In this document: positions 1 through 11,313 of the stretch, one piece after another
Layout: each line of letters opens with the position of its first letter
How positions within the stretch are numbered: position 1 is the stretch's first letter
NCBI GenBank assembly: GCA_038502055.1
Contig: JAXRKN010000039.1
Coordinates: 3,534,001-3,598,000 of the forward strand
DNA from: Tanytarsus gracilentus
Taxonomy: Eukaryota > Arthropoda > Insecta > Diptera > Chironomidae
Direction: 5' to 3'
Length of the DNA stretch: 64,000 nt
The notes under the pieces: generated by a model
What the model was told of the DNA's origin: nothing
Databases searched by the model: none
What the model saw: the letters and a program-made list of their open reading frames with translations, nothing else
Translations under genes and position numbers: made by a program

Positions 1-1604
1 TAGATGATCGTTAAAGCAGCATGCTAGCAATGAATGAAAAAATTGACTTCGTTTCCTTCGCCAAACTTTTTTTGTTGTTGATTGTGTGTCAGTCGGTTGT
101 GAGAGAAAATTTCACCACCAAGATAAACTTCACCAACCTCTCAGTTACACACCCACATTTTGAGCGAGAGAATCAATGATTTTCTCATTTCCATTGTAGG
201 CGGCTGGAAAATGCATTTTCCACGCTCTCTCAATGACGATTTTCCTCTCTCAATGACTAAGCTGCACAATCAAGTTTCATTCAATGTGCGTTTTCGAATT
301 CTTGTTTTGTCTGCCGTGTCTATCAAATGCGAGAAGAAGAAAAAATATCAAAAAGGATTACGACACGCAGCACTTCAGTATTCATTCATTGCTCGTCGTA
401 TTCGGACGCGAAAAAGATATCGCTAAATTATTTTTGGATAAGAAAGACAAATTAAAAATATTTTATAGAATCAGAAAAAAATTGAGTGCCACATAAAAAA
501 ATTCGGAATATTTTTTACTAACTCGACTTCAGGTATGAAAGTGAATAAATAATTTTTCACGCTTCCATATTGTGCTGCTAACATGCACATCGCTTCCGGT
601 GGCATTCTTAATGAAGAAAGTTTGTGAAAATTTTTGATGTAAAATTTATTTGCAAGAGAACTAAAAGTGGAAACTGAGTGTCAAAAATTGAACCAAGATT
701 TTTTTAAAAAGTATGAAAGTTTTTTTAATAAAAAATTCTCATTTAAAATTTTTTAATCAAAATCCCATTTTTAACTCTTTGAAGCAATGAAAAATGTTTA
801 TTATGCAAGTTTATGAAAGTTTAATAAAAAGTCAAGAATGATGAAAAAGTTAAAAAAAATTCTTCTTATTTCCTGAGCTTTTACTGCTAAGTTGATAAAT
901 AATTCCAAGATGAAAAATTGATGACGAATTAAAATAGAAAATTAACTCGATGTGCACGACGAAGATTTTTCATTGTTTAGTGATTAATTGACAAAATCGT
1001 GAGTAAAAAATTGTTTAAAAGTCTTAAAGAAAGAAATTGTAAAATTTATGAACATCCTGCATATTATTTTCTAAAATAATATCTTGAACATCATGATGCA
1101 TCATTAGAAAAATTTAACATCATATTTAATGCTTACAAAAATTTTCAAAAATAAAAAAAATAAAAATAAACATTTAAAATAATTTTAAAGTTTGTTTTAA
1201 CGAATGAAAATTAATTAAGAATTTCCCATTTTTAGTTTTATTGATAACAAACTTTTTAAGCTGCCGCTGCTTTCAACCGTTTCTGAATTTTAGTACTGTA
1301 AAACTTTCTTCTTATCCTCGCGCTAACTTCTCTCAGTTCCTCTGAACAAAAGCTTTTGTGCATTTTAAGATGGTGAAAGTTAAGACAAGGCTTTTGAGAA
1401 CATTAATTGCTCTCAGCTTTAAAAGTTTTATAATGGAAATAATTTCAATTTATAAATTAGGAATGAAATAGAACAAAAACAAAAATGGAAAAATATAATT
1501 TTTTAATGAAACTTTCAAAAATTCTTTGAATCATAAATAATTTTAATTCCATCCCTAATAAGCTAATTTATTTTTATAATTTATCTCGATAACAATTGGG
1601 AATG
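1..1604. other. AT-rich non-coding sequence
   Basis: I see no supported coding exon. Open frames here have no ATG at their beginning or lack gene-like composition. An initiator-like TCAGT lies near 89-93 and a donor-like CAG/GTATGA near 530, so a non-coding first exon is conceivable but unproven. Confidence 0.5.
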
Positions 1605-1842
1605 GGTCACCCAGCCGACAGAAATTCTGCAGAAATTCTGCAGAAAATAAAGAAATTCTGCAGAAATTCTGATAAATTTTTTTGTAAATTTATTTCTACA
1701 GAAATTTGAGAATAAAATCTGAGAAATTTGCAGAAAAAATAATCTGCAGAAATTTGCAGAATAAAATCTGAGAAATTCTGCAGAATAAATAATCTGCAGA
1801 ATTCTGAGAATAAAATAATATGATATAATTTTTTTTTTTTTA

Positions 1843-2652
1843 TAGCCATCAAAAATTTAAGATTAAAACTTTTTAAAAAATTTGATATATTGAAAGCTTA
1901 TTAAAAAAGCAATTTTGATACCAGGTTGAAGAGGTGACCAAAGTTGTTCACCCACTTTTATGGGTTAAAGATGATTTAATGAAAAAAATATATGAAAATT
2001 AGCAACTGTCCTCCTCGAATATCAAGAAATAATAAATTAAAATAAATGGTTAATACATCGTTGGATTGCATTTTTAATTACGAGTTCAATTCAAAATATA
2101 CAATACACTTTTCATAAAGTACGCGAGAGAAAAAGCGTCTGTCAGCTCTCAAATTTGAACTGGCTCTAACTTTTTGACAATTGATCAAATTCAAAAACTT
2201 TTAACATGTCAAAAATAGTCACAAAAAATGCATAATTAAATAAAAAATTTAAAATAAAATCAATTTTAAAGATTCCTCGAATTTTTATAAAGTACACGAG
2301 AGAAAGTCAAAATTTTGAAAAGTCCAAAACTAAAAAATAAAGGGTGTAAAAAAATGAGAGTGAGTCACAAATAGTCCAATTAGGTCAAATAATTCCAAAT
2401 TTCAGCCAGATTGAGAAACTCTCTGCGTATTTATGAGGCATGTTTACCATTTATTTTAATTTTTTTTCTTGATATCCAGGAGAAGTTGCTAATTTTCATA
2501 TATTTTTTTTTAAATCATTTTACCATTAAAAGTGGTTGAACAACTTTGGTCACCTCTTCAACCTGGGTATTAAAATTTGCTTTTTTAATAAGCTTTCGAA
2601 TGATATCAAATTTTTTTAAAAAAGTTTTAATCTTAAGAATTTTTGATGGCTC
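1843..2652. repeat. Nested inverted repeat, arms about 210 bp
   Basis: The left arm (about 1843-2060) and right arm (about 2440-2652) are reverse complements with modest divergence. Both contain GGTTGAAGAGGTGACCAAAG or its complement, and both end at AGCCATCAAAAATT or its complement. The loop between them holds a separate small repeat (2113-2435). It is non-coding and looks like an element inserted in, or forming the core of, the surrounding foldback element. Confidence 0.7.
2113..2435. mobile_element. MITE-like repeat, CATAAAGTACGCGAGAGA ends
   Basis: The right part (2286-2435) is homologous to the element at 40389-40550: both run from a GTACACGAGAGAAAG-type left end through a shared AAAATAAAGGGTGT core to a CTCT-GCGTA-TTATG right end. 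2113-2285 is a second, partial copy of the left end. There are no coding frames. The copy is degenerate, with many single-base deletions. Confidence 0.6.
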
Positions 2653-3302
2653 ACTATGAGATAATTCCATTCAAACGTGCGCAAGTTAAATTTCGAATAC
2701 TAAGATCAAATTTATTTTACGAGTAAAAAAATATTTTTTTTCCTTGAAAATATATAATTTTAAAGTTTGTTTCTCCTAAAATCAAATTTTAAGTTATCAC
2801 CTCTCTGGTGAACTAAAAAAAGTTAGAAATAAAAAATTTTGCCTCTATTACTTTAATGATTGAAATAATTTAATAAATTTTTTGGAAAATATTTTTTAAA
2901 GTGGAATTGCTATTTCCGCTTTTTCGCTCCTTTTATTAAAATGTTGTTCATTATCTATCTTTTTTGTATTTTGTCGGTTCTGTTCGGTTGGAGTTTTTTA
3001 ATGCTGATTTTATAAACTTTGAGGACCGTTGTTTTTATTTTTAAAACTATTGTGGTTTGATGATAGCTTTTCTCTTTGGTTTTTCTGATGTTGATGTGTA
3101 TTTGGTTTTTCGATTATAAAAGGGTATTTTGTATTGAAAATCATAAATGTGGGTGTATGTTAAGGATAAATTTCGAAAGTATTTTTTACTAGCTCGTATG
3201 TTTTATCGAGTAAAGGGAATTAATTTTAAAACAAACTTAAAGCTAAATTTAACGAGTTTTAAAGAAACTTGCACACGTTTGCATGGAATTATCTCATAGT
3301 GT
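2650..3302. repeat. Second nested inverted-repeat element
   Basis: The termini CACTATGAGATAATTCCATT (from about 2650) and the complement ending near 3302 are near-perfect inverted repeats of about 35 bp, continuing as a weaker match inward. The interior is AT-rich with no protein frame. It abuts the inverted repeat 1843-2652 and lies wholly inside the CTGCAG foldback element, which indicates nested insertion. Confidence 0.65.
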
Positions 3303-3633
3303 GGCTATGAAAAATAAAAAAAAAATTGTATCATATTATTTTATTCTGCAGAAATTCTGCAGATTATTTATTCTGCAGAATTTCTGCATATTTTATTCTG
3401 CAGAATTTCTGCAGATTATTTTTTCTGCAGAATAAAATCTGTAGAAATTCTGCAGAAAAAATAATCTGCAGAATAAAATCTGTAGAAATTATTATTTTTT
3501 CTGCAGAATTTCTGCAGATTTTATTCTGCAGAATTTCTGTAGAAATAAATTTACAAAAAAATTTATCAGAATTTCTGCAGAATTTCTTTATTTTCTGCAG
3601 ATTTTCTGCAGAATTTCTGTCGGCTGGGTGACC

Positions 3634-6600
3634 TACACTCTAACAATTTTAAAATATTTTATCGCTTTATTTGCAATCGAAGTTCTAACACAATTTACTT
3701 TCGCAAGCGCTCACACTCAACAATGTTCAGAATACGAAAAAGTATTTCCTCTTCAACTCTAATTCATCACTACAACGAGCATAATTTGATTTGATGGCTC
3801 TCGAGTGTGTACATGTGCACATCTCATAACGAAGTGCACTTCCATTTCATAGTGGTATGATGAACAAATAAGCTCCATTTCATCATCATGCATGTCCTGT
3901 GTGCAGGTGTGCAGTTACAAATGAAATAAAATAATTTTCATGTTTCATAATTTTCTCTTTACAAGTGATTTATGAAGCCAAAAGAGATTTTTTATGAAAA
4001 AGTGTTAAAACGTGCAACAAGGAGTCATTTGTGAATTAGGTCACACTCTAAAAAAAATTAATAAATTTTCAACTTAAATTTTTGATGATATTCAACGGAA
4101 TGACATCCGATCTCACCTTAATCCAAGACTTAAATAAAAATTTGATCCCTTTTTCGTCCTTTTCCTCAAAAATCCTTTTTCATCCAGATTTTCTTCATTT
4201 TATTACCTCATCAAAATATTTTATTGCATATAAAGGTAGAAAAAAAATATGTCAGCAAAAATTCAATTTTATAAGAGAAATATTCCCGAAAACCTTGAAT
4301 GATAATCCTCCAAAAATGAGCGTATCAAATGGCTATTATGCCCGACAAAAATGTAAATAATCGAGCGATGTGTGCTGGAGATGATATTTTATTATGTCAT
4401 TGAAAATTTTCGCAATAAATTTCCTTTTTATGGCGATTAAAAAAGTTTAAATGGTGAATAATATGAGGATGGAAACCGTTCGATTTCATTTTAGTATCAC
4501 CATGGCCACACATTGCGACATATTTTATTATCGAGAGAGAGAAAGGGAAAGTATCAAGTTGGATGCATGGGACGACAGATAAAAAGTTAATGAGGTCTTA
4601 ACTAATGTCGTTAACTATTGCCATTTATTTTATTTGAATAATTTCAGAACTTTTCGTATTAGACTTTTGGTTTGAATCACACTAAAAAAATGTGGACAAA
4701 AAAAATTTAAGTTGGAGAAATTTTCAAATTATTTTCACATTCGCATTCCTCAAACTCAATTAAGTAAAATTTATTTTACAATTAATCTTGACCTATTTTT
4801 CAAACTTCAAACCCCAAATTTTCTTCATTAAAATCCTTAATTTAGTTCGAGAGTCCAATTGTAAAATTTTCAGAACTTCTCGACTCTTGTAAATTTTATT
4901 ACAATCCCCTATAATGACTTTTCTCCTCTTCAATTACCAGTAATTAGATTTTTCCTCTTTACCAAATTTAATTTCCAAACTTTTTTATTGCTTGAAAGTT
5001 TTAAAGTTAAAACCAACATTTGAGGATTAATTTTGAGACTGGGAGAATTTATTATAGAGACATCTTTTCACGGAGTTTAATGAAGTCTTTAAAGTCGTGA
5101 TTAAGAATTCAAGTGAGTTAATGAATGGAAAGGTCTGACTTTTGTGACAGCCAAAACTTTTTAGAGATTGAAAATATCAGGAGAAAATATTTTGGATATT
5201 CAGCAAATTATTTTGAAAAAAAAAGTTTATTTAAACTTCGGAAAATAATTAAATTCTAAAAACTTTATGTAAAAATATTTCAAACAAAAATTTACAAACT
5301 TTTACTTGCAAGCTACATGCATTAAAATCCACAACTTTCACCATCACTGCGAGGTTAAAATTTAAAGCCACTTTGCACGATAATCACGTAAAAATAAAAA
5401 CTCGTAAGGAAATTTTCAGCACCTCATTAAACAGAAGAGAGAAAAATTTTATATAATATTGACCATGATGTGCTAATTATTGTGCTGCACGCTCTCTGAT
5501 GTCCATTTTAATTTTTCCTCAACCAAGCGAAAAAATGTCGTCGTGAAAAAAGATAAACATTTTGCTTGGAAAATTGCTTCCTTAATCCTCGCAATATTCA
5601 CTCTCTTGTGTGGCCCTTATCGTTCTCATTACCAAGCAGAGCTGAGTGACGATAAAACGATTTAATTAGCTATGGTGGAGAGCTTATAAGAACGGAGAGA
5701 GGAAATTAACAAGGGAATGAAATTTAATTTTTTAAATTCAATGAAACTTTTACATAATCTCAATTTTCCATCCCTTGAATTTTTTAATGTCCTCGCAATT
5801 CACCAAATGAGATCACTGAAACTTTTTCGGGTTTAATTTCTTTTTTACAACTTGCAATATAAAATTTGTGAATCACGTTCATGCTCGGTGTATGTGTCGT
5901 GGATAATGCCGAATAATAATAACTTTTATGATGTCGATATATTCACTCATGAACGATGAAAAATTTTCTTCCACTTGACCGTAAATTGTGTGAAGTAAAA
6001 TTAAAAGTTTATTGAGAGAAATTGCAGATACGGAAAAAAATTATTTTAAGCCTTTGAGAATTGTGTAAAATTATTTTTAATTACTGTTTTTTTTGTATTT
6101 TTTATGAGTACATTGTAAATTTAATGCAATACATCTGGTTTCATAATAATTTTCAGTAAATTTTAAAGGATCAATTTTAAAATAAATAAACTTGAAACTT
6201 TTCTCATTTTGCAGCAGAAAATATCTGCAGATTTTTTTTTCATTCTCGCCTTCTCGAAAAAAAACTTAATCACACTCTGAAAAGACATTCAGAGACGTGA
6301 GGTCAAATGATTTTATAATCGGAAAAAGATTTTATATCTGCAACAATTTCTTCTTTGATTAAATTGATACATTTCCTCTTCGCATCCTTCCTCCCGCTCA
6401 CACCATATCCGAATCGGAAATTTGGTGATGGAAAAAATCTCAGGAAACGATTTTTTTCCTTCCTCTCATCACATTAATTTGTGAGTTGACTGAAAGTTCT
6501 TATTAAGATGTATCGATAAACTATTTCGTGTGTGTTTCAATCCACTTCGGAGGGAATGGAAAAGTTTTCATGAAGTTCACTCGGTGAAGTCGAAAGAAGT

Positions 6601-9600
6601 AAAAACCCTGAACGTTGATCAAGAAAATATTGAGAAGATGAAGAAAAATATTGATTTTCTCTGCGGAAATGGGAAAAGCATATTAAAGCATACAACCAAC
6701 AATTGCTGCTGGCATGGCATAGGGATTTGGGCAGGGGTGGAACTTATTTTTGAGAAAAATTCTGAAAATTTTATTAAAATTATTTTAAAATATTTTTTAA
6801 AAATATTTAAATTACTTCAAAAAAAATCTCCCTTGAAATTTTGCCTATAAAATTCGTCAGAATATGGTCTAGGTTTAGAGAGCTGAGAACATAATATTTT
6901 TAATGGCGATTTTATCCCCTCAAAAAACTCTCCATAATTCCACTTAACCTCTCAAACACTTCGTTCTCTCGAGTTATTCATGCCAACTCAGCATCAGCAA
7001 CATCTCGAAAGAACTTTTTATGCATTGTACGTTAATTTTTTCATCCTTCGATGCCATAAATCCCTTGAAGGAGTCAAGTTCAATTAAAGCGATGATAAAG
7101 GAGAGCCAATGGGAGGTTGAATGTTTTTTTGCTATGGCTTGTAATTGGCATCAATAAATGAAAAATTGACCCAGAAAACGTGCCGTAATTGTTCGCTATG
7201 AAAATTTTCTTTGAATAATATTTATTGAAGAAAATGCAGAAGTTTTTTTAAATGGCTTCAGCGGAAAGAACAATACATAAAAAGTAAAGTAAGTGGGATA
7301 ATAAAAATACTCAAGTTTATTTTTGTTCACAAATTGTTGAAGTGAAAATTTTTTAAGGTTTCGTCAATGATCAAAAAAAGTTTTAACAAATTTTCAAGAA
7401 TTTTTTTTATAAAATTTTAAAAGTCAATTTTTTATGTTTTTTTCTACAAACGTCTTTGATTCGGGCTAAAATCTCATCTTGATGCCAATCAACATCTTCA
7501 GCTTGACATTTTGTCAAATAATTGAATTTTCATCAGGAATTCACGGTCACTTGCCTAATAGGAATTCAATTGCTGTCTATCTTGATCAAGGACTGAAATT
7601 GTCTTGACAGAGAGTCTCGACGAAAAGGTCATTATCTAAAAATATTCTCAAAGCATGAACACGTGTCGCTCTCTGAGGTTTTTACTCGAAATATTTCGTA
7701 ACAAAAACTCGAAAACCTTTTGACAATAAATTTATGACAAGAATTTGCATTGACTCAAAGGCGAGCATTCCACTCCGAAATTCTCAACAAAATTAATTTT
7801 GTTTAATTTAATTTAGCATGAAATTGCTTTCGGAGGATCATTCGAGTAGCTGTAAATTGAGTCATTAATTTATTTTTATTTTTCCATATCCATGCATATA
7901 AACATGGTCAATTTATTGTGAAATTAAACAGATTTATTTCCGGTGTGTACATAGATAGGGTGGAAACTTTTCGGAATCAAATAATATTCTCCTGGGGTTT
8001 TATGATGGGTTATTTTAATTTTTAATCATGAATCGTAATATGAATATTTTTTTAAAATTTCGATTAAATTTAACTAAAATTAAATTATTTTTGAAACTTT
8101 AATAAATTTTAGAATATTTAAAATTAATAACCGCAATAAAGATGCAATTTAATAAATTATAACAAAATGTCTTCGAACCCTCATCGACATCAATTTAATA
8201 AATCATTTCAAGAGTTTTCCAGCAACATCAAGATAATTGATTTGTCATTGTTATCAGGCACACATTTATTCAAGTCTGTCTCACAAACATGAGAAGTAAA
8301 ATTTATAGAGTTCCTCACACCCAATCACTGAACATTATATTTGATGCATAGCACGTCGATGAATCATGATACTCATTTCAGACGTTGCTCTGCAGCATTC
8401 GATGTTCAATGTACTCAAGGAGTGCAAATGATGTCGCAATAATTGATTCACAACGAAGAAAAATGTCCTCGAAAAAGCATAGCATGCGTACATACAGGCA
8501 AAAGTGATTTATGTGGCACTGTAAAAAGGAACTGAGTTTTTTTGCTGTTGTATTGTACACGATGATGATGCGGGTCTCCGTTTTTTACTTGTAATCGAAT
8601 AACCGAGAAGAAAAATGGGAAGAAATTACTTCATTGAAAGGCCATCGAGTTATGGACAGTTGACTGATTTTCTTTTTCAAAGTCTAGAATTCGATTCCCT
8701 CATCAATGTCTGAGGATTAACAACTCAATAAACGTGTGAAGAGGATATTGAAATATTTTGGATTAAAAAGAAAATTTTTAAATTTTTAAATTTAAATTTA
8801 AATTTTATGATAATTTTTAATTCAGAAAATTTAATTTATAAAATATTAATAAAATATTTTTGAAGCTCATCCTTGGCTGATGACACGATACAAAAAAAAG
8901 ACTTAAGACATCTCTTCAAAAAAAGGCTTTGAATATGCTGATTGCGATGAAATGGCACAAAAGAGAAAGAGACCAAGTAAAAAATATCTACTCAAGATAA
9001 AAGATAATAATCTTGTAATATTTATAAGAGCACATTTGTAGTGAAGTGAATTGAGCAACTTAAGGCTCATCTGCCTTTTTATATTATTTCGTTTAGCAAG
9101 TTCATAAATAAACACGAGAGGGTTTTTAGGTCATCGAGAGCGTTAGTTAATGTAACCTTTTTTTGGAAAGTAGAAAAATTATTAGAAAATATCGAGATGA
9201 GTTGAAAAATTTCAAATTATTAACACAAAGTTTAAAAATTAATTTTAAAAAAATTTAAAAATTAATTTAAAAAAAAATCCATCCCTTGAAAACTTTGAGC
9301 TGTTTGTGGATACTCCATGACCACTACTGCTTTTTATGCCCAACTTCTACATTAATTACATTCAGAGGATAAAAATTGTGTTTTCATAAAGCAGCTGCTT
9401 TTATGTAATTTTTCTCCTCGTTTATGCCTCGAGAGAGATACCGGACTCACTGAGTACACATCTAAGAAGCGAAACACTGGGAACTAAAGCAATCATTAAT
9501 TTTCATCCTGCGTTCATTTTCCGTTTCCTGACATATTTTATCATTTTCACAACTTTATACATCCGTTTTTACTGGTAGATATGAAAGAATGCGAATAGTT

Positions 9601-10387
9601 GTAAAATAACTGAGTTTATGTTGCTTAAATTATCTCTCTTTTTTTACAAAAATGAATTAATTTTTTACTACAAACTTAATTAGGGTTTAATTGAAAAGGC
9701 GAGTTATTTTTTCATCTCTCTAAACTTAGAAAAAGGTCGAAAAATTTAAATAATAAAAATATTTAATTATAAAATATTATTTTCAATTATGCATGAACAT
9801 GTTGAGGATTTTTATTAAATGTACAGAGTTGTTTAAATTAAATTAAAACACTCGGATTCAACTGAAAAAAAATTTAAAAAAACATTTTTTGATTCAAACA
9901 TAACCTAAAAAGTGAGAGGTCAACTTCATTAAAATGTGTTTTTCGGACATTTTTTATTATCTCGTACACCATCAGATTTTTATTAAATATACATGCTACC
10001 ACGGCAACCACCAAAACTCGTTCTTTCTACTCTCGCAAATTTTCATCATAAAAATGCATTTTATTACTATTTATGAAATTCATGAAAGAGACGTCAACAA
10101 ATAATAGCAATATTATTACACATGTTGAACATGGCATACATAACATGAAAGTTGTTATTCGGGAAAAATGTGCAACGAAAAAGAATTTTTGCTCAAACAC
10201 GACGAAAATTAACCTCGTTGCATATTTTAGCATAAATAAAATAACATGCGGAGGAGTTGAGTGAAAATATCATCGAAATATTTCAGTTGCTGAAGATGAA
10301 GTAGATTGTTGATGGATGTTGGATGCGAGGGAAGGATTCTTCAAGACTTTTCAACAATTTTTATGAAAAAGATTCAATGAATTTTTT
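3634..10387. other. Gene-free AT-rich spacer
   Basis: No exon with a convincing start, splice sites or recognisable protein family was found on either strand. The longest frames (for example 6530-6850) begin with GTG rather than ATG and have biased, low-information translations. No tRNA or clear transposon was seen. Confidence 0.5.
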
Positions 10388-11313
10388 TATTATAGCTCCG
10401 CTTTTTTTTTTTTAGTTGGCCCTGGAGCTCTTGTGATTAAAAATTCTAAAGATGGCTAGCAAACCCTCAAACTGGGAAAACAGATTTGAATGTTGATCCT
10501 AGGAGTTGGCATTTAAGTCATCTTCTTTCTCCTTTTCCTTTCCTTTCTTCTTTTCTTCTCCTTTCTTCTTTTAGATTTGTGACGCATTTAGAACGGCTGG
10601 TCGGATTTGAGTCGGGTTTGTGGTAGATCGGTTTTGGTTAGTTGTGAAAAGTATTTAGTTTTGGGTCCGCCCTCCAAGGACCGTCCCTGAGTGAAAATGT
10701 CTTTTTATCAAATTTTTTTTTGGCTTATGGGTATCGTTGAACTCGTATTGATCAGTATCGATTGCATTACGATTTTAAAGGAATGTCCATCATGTTTGGT
10801 AGGAGTGCCCTAATGTCCATTTTTCAGAACTATGCTTCATGGTATCGTTGAACTCGTTATTGTATAGAAATCGATTGACATTAACGATTTTTGAAGAATG
10901 TCATCATGGCCGCCAGGGTGCCCTATGTCCATTTTTCAGAACTATAGCTTCATGGGTATCGTTGAACTCGTTATTGTTAGAATCATTGCATTACGATTTT
11001 TGAAGAATGTCCATCATGGCCGACAGGGTGCCACTTGTCATTTTTCAGAACTATAGCTTCATGGGTTCGTTGAACTCGTTTTGTATCAGAAATATATTGC
11101 ATTACGATTTTTGAAGAATGTCCATCATGGCACGGAGTACTAATGTCTTTTGCTTCGTTCTGTTGTTTGTTCTTGTGGTCTTTTTGTGTTTTTGAAGAAT
11201 TCCTTCAAGAATTCAAGATTACAAGAGTGCCCTATGCTCATTGCAACGGAGTAGGGTACTAATCTATGCGGAGCTATTGGAAATGGCAACGCCGTTTGCA
11301 GACCCATCTTGTT
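10388..11313. mobile_element. Degenerate TIR element, ATAGCTCCGC family, copy 1
   Basis: It begins at ATAGCTCCGC (10391) and ends after GCGGAGCTAT (11269-11278) plus a conserved segment ending near 11313. The same order of blocks recurs at 27215-27902. Shared blocks include an AAAACAGATTTGAA segment, CATTTAAGTCATCTT, a repeated GTATCGTTGAACTCGT unit (here about four times with 108-116 bp spacing) and a right end with GGAAATGGCAACGCCGTTTG. There are many small deletions relative to the other copy and no coding capacity. Confidence 0.65.

Larger units (their letters stand above)
1605..3633. mobile_element. Foldback-type element with CTGCAG-rich inverted arms
   Basis: The outer termini are inverted repeats: GGTCACCCAGCCGACAGAAA at 1605-1624 and its complement ending at 3633. 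Inside each terminus is an arm of a few hundred bases (about 1617-1810 and 3345-3622) built from the short palindrome TTCTGCAGAA and variants. The arms are complementary to each other, so the element can fold into a long hairpin. No transposase frame is present; the frames in the arms are translations of the simple repeat. The interior carries further nested inverted repeats (1843-2652 and 2650-3302). The structure is like Drosophila Foldback elements, but family membership is inference and I found no clear target duplication at the outer ends. Confidence 0.75.

Noticed and set aside
3326..3631. 101-codon frame, and the similar minus-strand frame at 1607-1852
   Set aside because: These are translations of the TTCTGCAGAA repeat in the two complementary foldback arms; both give the same repetitive peptide.
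6530..6850. 106-codon plus-strand frame
   Set aside because: It starts with GTG, has a lysine/phenylalanine-rich low-complexity end typical of AT-rich DNA, and shows no splice or promoter support.
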